A DNA stretch of 64,000 nucleotides from assembly GCA_012931725.1 (NCBI GenBank), contig CM022944.1:115814771-115878770 (forward strand), in the 5' to 3' direction. This DNA is from Litsea cubeba. Taxonomy: Eukaryota > Streptophyta > Magnoliopsida > Laurales > Lauraceae. Positions within the stretch are counted from its first letter, which is position 1; each line of letters starts with the position of its first letter. Under the pieces are notes generated by a model, which made no database searches, had not been told where the DNA came from, and saw only the letters and a program-made list of their open reading frames with translations. The position numbers and the translations under genes are program-made. Shown here one piece after another: positions 60,005-64,000 of the stretch.

Positions 60005-60602
60005 CCTATTAAAATCAAATTGTTAATTTCTTCAATTGAACTAGTTTGCAGTTTGAATACAAGTATATAAATAGTGATGATAGAAAAGATGTATGACAAT
60101 AAGTATTTTGGGAATATTTTACTTTGAGAACAATAAGTAACTAATGATATTTCTTTAGCTTGAGAACCGTTTGTAATTTAATGATATCTTTATAGCTTTA
60201 GGCCTATTTGTTTAGATTGGAACCAGTGTGAGAGGCCCGTGTTCAAAAACAAAACGTTAAAAAAAGATTTGTAGAGGAAGCAAGATTAGAGGAGGGAAAG
60301 TTACAAGATTAGGTGTGCCCATGATGATATAGTGCTAGCATGGTGGCCAGGAATAAAAGAAATTATCAACACTAAACTATAGAAAACTTTTTGGGACGTC
60401 GGGCCCAACCCGGGCCCACAGGATTGATATGCCAAGTTCAGAACCCAAATCTTTTTATTTCAATGCAAGATAACTAAAATTTAAAATCAACTGCAACGTA
60501 ACTATATGAAAACATGTAACTTGGGTAGGATGTGGTCCCTTACCGATAATATTCCAATAAACAGAAAATGGAATATAAAATAAAATATATATATGAACAA
60601 TA
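60005..60602. other. Spacer between inverted-repeat elements
   Basis: AT-rich. A GGGCCCAACCCGGGCCCACA stretch lies at about 60401. No gene is seen. Confidence 0.5.
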
Positions 60603-60611
60603 TTCTATAAA

Positions 60612-60991
60612 GGGTAATATTCAGGTGAGAACTAGTTCTCACATATTATATGAGAACTTTTTTGTGGGGCCCAATTCTGGGCCCCATTTGGGGATGGGAC
60701 CCGGGGGGATGGAAAGATCTATGTGAGGCCACCCTAAGTATCAAGTTTGACCCCAAACCGATGCCCCTAACCCCTTCATCCGTGGCCCACAAGTTTAATG
60801 GCTTCATATTCAAAAAAATATTCAACCCTCGATCCAATGGTTCAGTCCATTCGGATGTGTGTCAATCCTTGGGATTAGTGACTATTAGGGGGTTCCCTAT
60901 TAGTTGCTAGGTTTGGATGGGTTGCTAGTTGGGCCCCGCAAAAAAGTTCTCATATAATAGGTGAGAACTATTTCTCACTTGAATATTTCCC
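60612..60991. mobile_element. 380-bp MITE with 61-bp terminal inverted repeats
   Basis: The left end GGGTAATATTCAGGTGAGAA and the right end read inward GGGAAATATTCAAGTGAGAA remain paired for about 61 bp, to GGGGCCC. TTCTATAAA flanks it on both sides (60603-60611 and 60992-61000), a perfect 9-bp TSD that points to a Mutator-type mover. Open frames on both strands inside it are by-products of the inverted repeat. Confidence 0.85.
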
Positions 60992-61000
60992 TTCTATAAA

Positions 61001-61774
61001 AATGGCAGAATATCATATTAGTAAATGGGTCCCATGAATATTTCATGGTCATAAACCACCTTTTTTTGGGTAGAGTGGTCATAAAACACTTTATTTTAAT
61101 TGAAATGTTTTTATGGGGATTAGCGTGGATCCCATAAATGAGGGGTCTAAGTGCTCGATGATAAAAAAAAAAATTAAGTGAGCCAACTTTTATGGAGTGA
61201 GATTTGATTTGGATTCATAAAAATGATGCCATTATTTTGATTGGTTTAGATATCTTTTAGAAGTGAGCCCAATGATGACACATAGAAGATGAGTCGATTT
61301 AGGAGTATAATGGATTTTTTTATTGATCCATTGAGTGCTAGGTTATGAAAATCTTAAGTGGGCCAAACTTTTATTGAGTGAATTTTGATTGGACCCATAA
61401 AATATGGGGCCGTTTATTTTTATTGGATCGGGTTTTTTAATGGGCCCAATGAGGAGTGTTTTGAGAAAAAATCCTTTTGTGATGTTTTTAGTTTTAAGAA
61501 GTAAAGTATTGGGGGTGAATATATTTGGAATGGATGAGTATGAAGAGATTTGAATTAAGGATTAACATTATCAATAGATTTGAGTAAGGAAATATTTTGG
61601 GTAAGTCACGTCCTATAAGGAAATATTTTGGGTAAGTCATGTCCTACTGCACTCATAACAACATTTCTTACATTAAAATATTAAATGAAGAAAGAGTTTA
61701 AGGAAACATTTCTTACCTTAAAATATTAAATGAAGAAAATATTTAGAAAAATAATCAATTTTTGGGGAGAGAAT
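61001..61774. other. Spacer left of the Athila-like LTR, with two tandem duplications
   Basis: No gene. A 30-bp unit, AAGGAAATATTTTGGGTAAG, is duplicated at 61584-61646, and an adjacent unit of about 46 bp, ACATTTCTTACATTAAAATA, at 61660-61740. Confidence 0.6.
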
Positions 61775-63847
61775 TGATAAGTCCCTAAAAATGCATAATT
61801 TCATCATCATTTTAGAATAATTAAGGACTTATTCTTCAAATCATGCACTGTTTTAGTAGGAAAATCATGATTTTATGTTTTGAGCATCAAAGTTCAAATT
61901 CAAGTCAAAATTTATTGAAAAATTGCATTTTTACATACAATCATGAATTTCTATATTTTTGGCATTGGAAGTCATAAAATTCCTCATAACTTTTTGTTCA
62001 CACATAAAATGATGAATTTTCTTTACACCATTGATTTAATTAAAGAATATTTTTTTTAATAAAATGGTGACATTTTAAGCATCCATGTAGTGTGAATTGG
62101 GTGGACCCGCATATTGCATCATTCCCTACCTTTATGATTAGAGTATTCTTTAATCCTTGTTTTTATTTTTTTTGTAGGGAATTTCATAAATTGGGACCCG
62201 CGAGAGAGAGAAATCAATTGAAGAATTAAAGATGACATCCAAGAGAAGATTGCACACACAAGTGGGGCCCATCATGTGTTCCAATTGATAATACAAATCT
62301 GAATCTCAGATTTGGAATTATTTAAGCCAAGATGGAAGAAGTCCAAGCTCAAACAAATTAAGGAGATGCATGCTCACAACCATGGCCCACCTCCTTTGCA
62401 ACTTGGAATGAAATTAAAATTCAACTCCAAGGTGGGACCATGTCAAGGATAATTTTCCAGCCATGAAGAGTTCAAAAGAATAGAAGATCTTGCTTAGCAA
62501 TCCAAGTTGGAAACAAATTAGAAGAGTGCAAGATTTTAGCACCAAGTTGTTAAAGTTAACTCCAAGAAGATAAGCCTCAAGATTTGAAGTTTGCAACCCA
62601 AGATTTATCCAAACAAGCATCACACGTGCATATCTCTCCATCCCAAGTTTCACACGTTGAAACACCTCTTTCCAAAGCATTTCACACGTCCAAGATGAGG
62701 GACCACAAGCATCCAAGATTTGTTTCAAATCTGAAATTTCAGATTTGAATTGATTCTTAGCCAAAGTGGGCCCAAGAGAGGAAGTTGCATGAGATAAGAA
62801 GAATCCTATTTTCACTAGGATTGTGGGCCAATCCCTTGAAACTCTTTCAAAACCCTCCTAATCCTAATCTAAATTGGACCCCACTATACTAATCCTTACC
62901 CAAACCAAAACCTTGCAACCCAAGCTATCAAAAAAACCATAAAAAGACCCCAATATGGAGATGCACGAGGATCCCATCCCCCCCTACTCTCTTGGACGAC
63001 CAGCAACTCCATCTTCCCCTTTTCATTATTTTCCTCCATCTCTCCCTACTTCCATCACTACTTCATCCAAGGCCTTCCCTAAGGCACACCACCACTTGGA
63101 TTTTTACGCCGTCGCTCCGCCGCCGTTGCTAGCGTTTCTCCATCACCAAACCAGCCATAAATCATCTTCTCTTGCTTGGATTTCAGATCGCAAAACGAGA
63201 GACGGTTGGATCGCCGTTCTAGACCGCGAGTCCTTCTCCTCCGTTTAGTGTTTCGGGTGTCTAAGGGTAAATTTGGATGAACATTATTTTAATTCAAACA
63301 ATCTTGTAATGGCTATTTGCATGTAATGGGCCTTTCTTTAATGAATCAAGTTCATGAGGTCTTGGTTTTCACCAATGGGTCAACATCGAATGTTTGTGTG
63401 TAAGTGACAGTACACACTGGGTACGGTGGTCTTGGTTTTTATTGATAACATTCAGCAAAATAGCTATTGCATTATTTTAGGATTAAAGTCCATCTTTTTA
63501 TTCTCTGATTTTATTTTATTTTATTTTATTTTATTTTTATGTTTAGGTATTTAAATAATCACTACAAATTGGTTGTTCTAACAACTCTTATGGTGAATGC
63601 AGTAATTAGATTAGACTAAGTTTTTAGTTTAAGTTTTTTATTTCTAATTGTAATTAATATTTCAGACTTGTAATTAATTATTTATTACAAGTAGGATACT
63701 TGATTTGTATAGATTTTATTAGGCTAGTACTAGTTTTCAAATAGGACAGGTTTTATTTAAGTGATTACTCTCCCTGTGGATCGACCTCGGACTTCACCGA
63801 GTTATTTATTACTACAATCGCGGCCTTGCACTTGGGGCTGACGATCA
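61775..63847 (+). mobile_element. 5' LTR of an Athila-like Ty3/gypsy retrotransposon (2,073 bp)
   Basis: Begins TGATAAGTCCCTAAAAATGC, a typical Athila-group LTR start, and ends GGGGCTGACGATCA, directly before a tRNA-Asp-type primer site. The stretch CCTGTGGATCGACCTCGGAC, then ACCGAGTTATTTATTACTAC, near the end is also characteristic of this group. It includes a (TTTTA)n run at 63509-63535. The 97-codon open frame at 62955-63248 lies wholly within the LTR, has no known motif and is probably leader sequence. The other LTR and the coding region lie beyond the window. Confidence 0.85.
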
Positions 63848-63853
63848 AGTTTT

Positions 63854-63871
63854 TGGCGCCGTTGCCGGGGA
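63854..63871 (+). promoter_or_regulatory. Athila-type primer-binding site (tRNA-Asp)
   Basis: TGGCGCCGTTGCCGGGGA lies six bases after the LTR end. This sequence is the usual primer site of Athila/Tat elements. Confidence 0.9.
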
Positions 63872-64000
63872 GTTTTTTTTCTTCGCTTGAGGTATTTTTC
63901 CCAACCTATCTTTTTAATTGCTTTATGGGTGTGCCTTTACTATTCCGCAATCATTCTAGATCTAAGGGTAGCATGCATGGAATGTTTGGACCAGCCCTAT
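63872..64000 (+). mobile_element. Start of the Athila-like internal region (truncated by window end)
   Basis: Leader sequence following the primer site. The gag gene would begin further right. Only 129 bases are visible and no coding motif can be judged. Confidence 0.7.

Noticed and set aside
60646..60910. Open frames on both strands in the 380-bp MITE
   Set aside because: They lie in a non-coding inverted-repeat element, mirrored by its symmetry.
62955..63248. 97-codon open frame with proline/serine-rich start
   Set aside because: It lies wholly inside the Athila-like LTR; no known motif and no codon signature of a host gene.

Overview
This is nuclear DNA of a flowering plant. The evidence is a CC-NB-ARC-LRR disease-resistance gene, intron-containing transposase genes with GT/AG junctions, plant Ty1/copia and Ty3/gypsy retrotransposons with tRNA-type primer sites, and several families of DNA transposons, all in AT-rich spacer DNA. 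I cannot name the species. No rRNA, tRNA or CRISPR locus was found, and I see no single-copy gene that looks intact apart from a possible small GRF zinc-finger gene that probably belongs to a transposon.

Layout. (1) 1-4350: an LTR-like remnant, then an NLR gene on the minus strand (3740 to 966) that is complete end to end but broken by three single-base insertions. (2) 4351-42378: one 38,028-bp CACTA (En/Spm) transposon with imperfect 29-bp terminal inverted repeats, AAA target-site duplications and long subterminal arrays of GCCGG-containing repeats. Both of its genes are on the minus strand, so its 5' end is on the right: a TNP2-type transposase (35221 to 21952) followed by a TNPA/Transposase_24-type gene (21797 to 19514). 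Both carry disabling mutations. It has been invaded by a 9.66-kb Ty1/copia element (25115-34777, TSD GAACG, inside the transposase coding sequence), a 3.95-kb solo LTR (12352-16301, TSD TTCTG) and probably a LINE-mobilised 1.68-kb segment (39444-41119). (3) 42382-52190: AT-rich intergenic DNA with a Mutator-type MITE (43467-44435) and a fold-back element with 9-bp target-site duplications (47239-48319). (4) 52190-56313: remains of a Mutator-like element that seems to have two convergent genes, a GRF zinc-finger/membrane protein and the zinc-knuckle end of a MULE transposase. The transposase is cut at 53904/53905 by the LTR of a truncated copia-type element. (5) 56529-60991: a hAT element, a second copy of the Mutator-type MITE, an inverted-repeat element and a 380-bp MITE. 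(6) 61775-64000: the 5' LTR, primer site and first bases of an Athila-like Ty3/gypsy element that runs off the window.

The history can be read from the nesting. The CACTA element came first; the copia element landed in its transposase later. The copia LTRs differ at only about 25-30 positions in 2 kb, so that insertion is recent. The CACTA element is probably unable to move on its own now. I found no undescribed cellular system. The most unusual points are the two-gene MULE arrangement, the fold-back element whose unique core may be of organellar origin, and the NLR whose length becomes exactly in frame once three single-base insertions are discounted.
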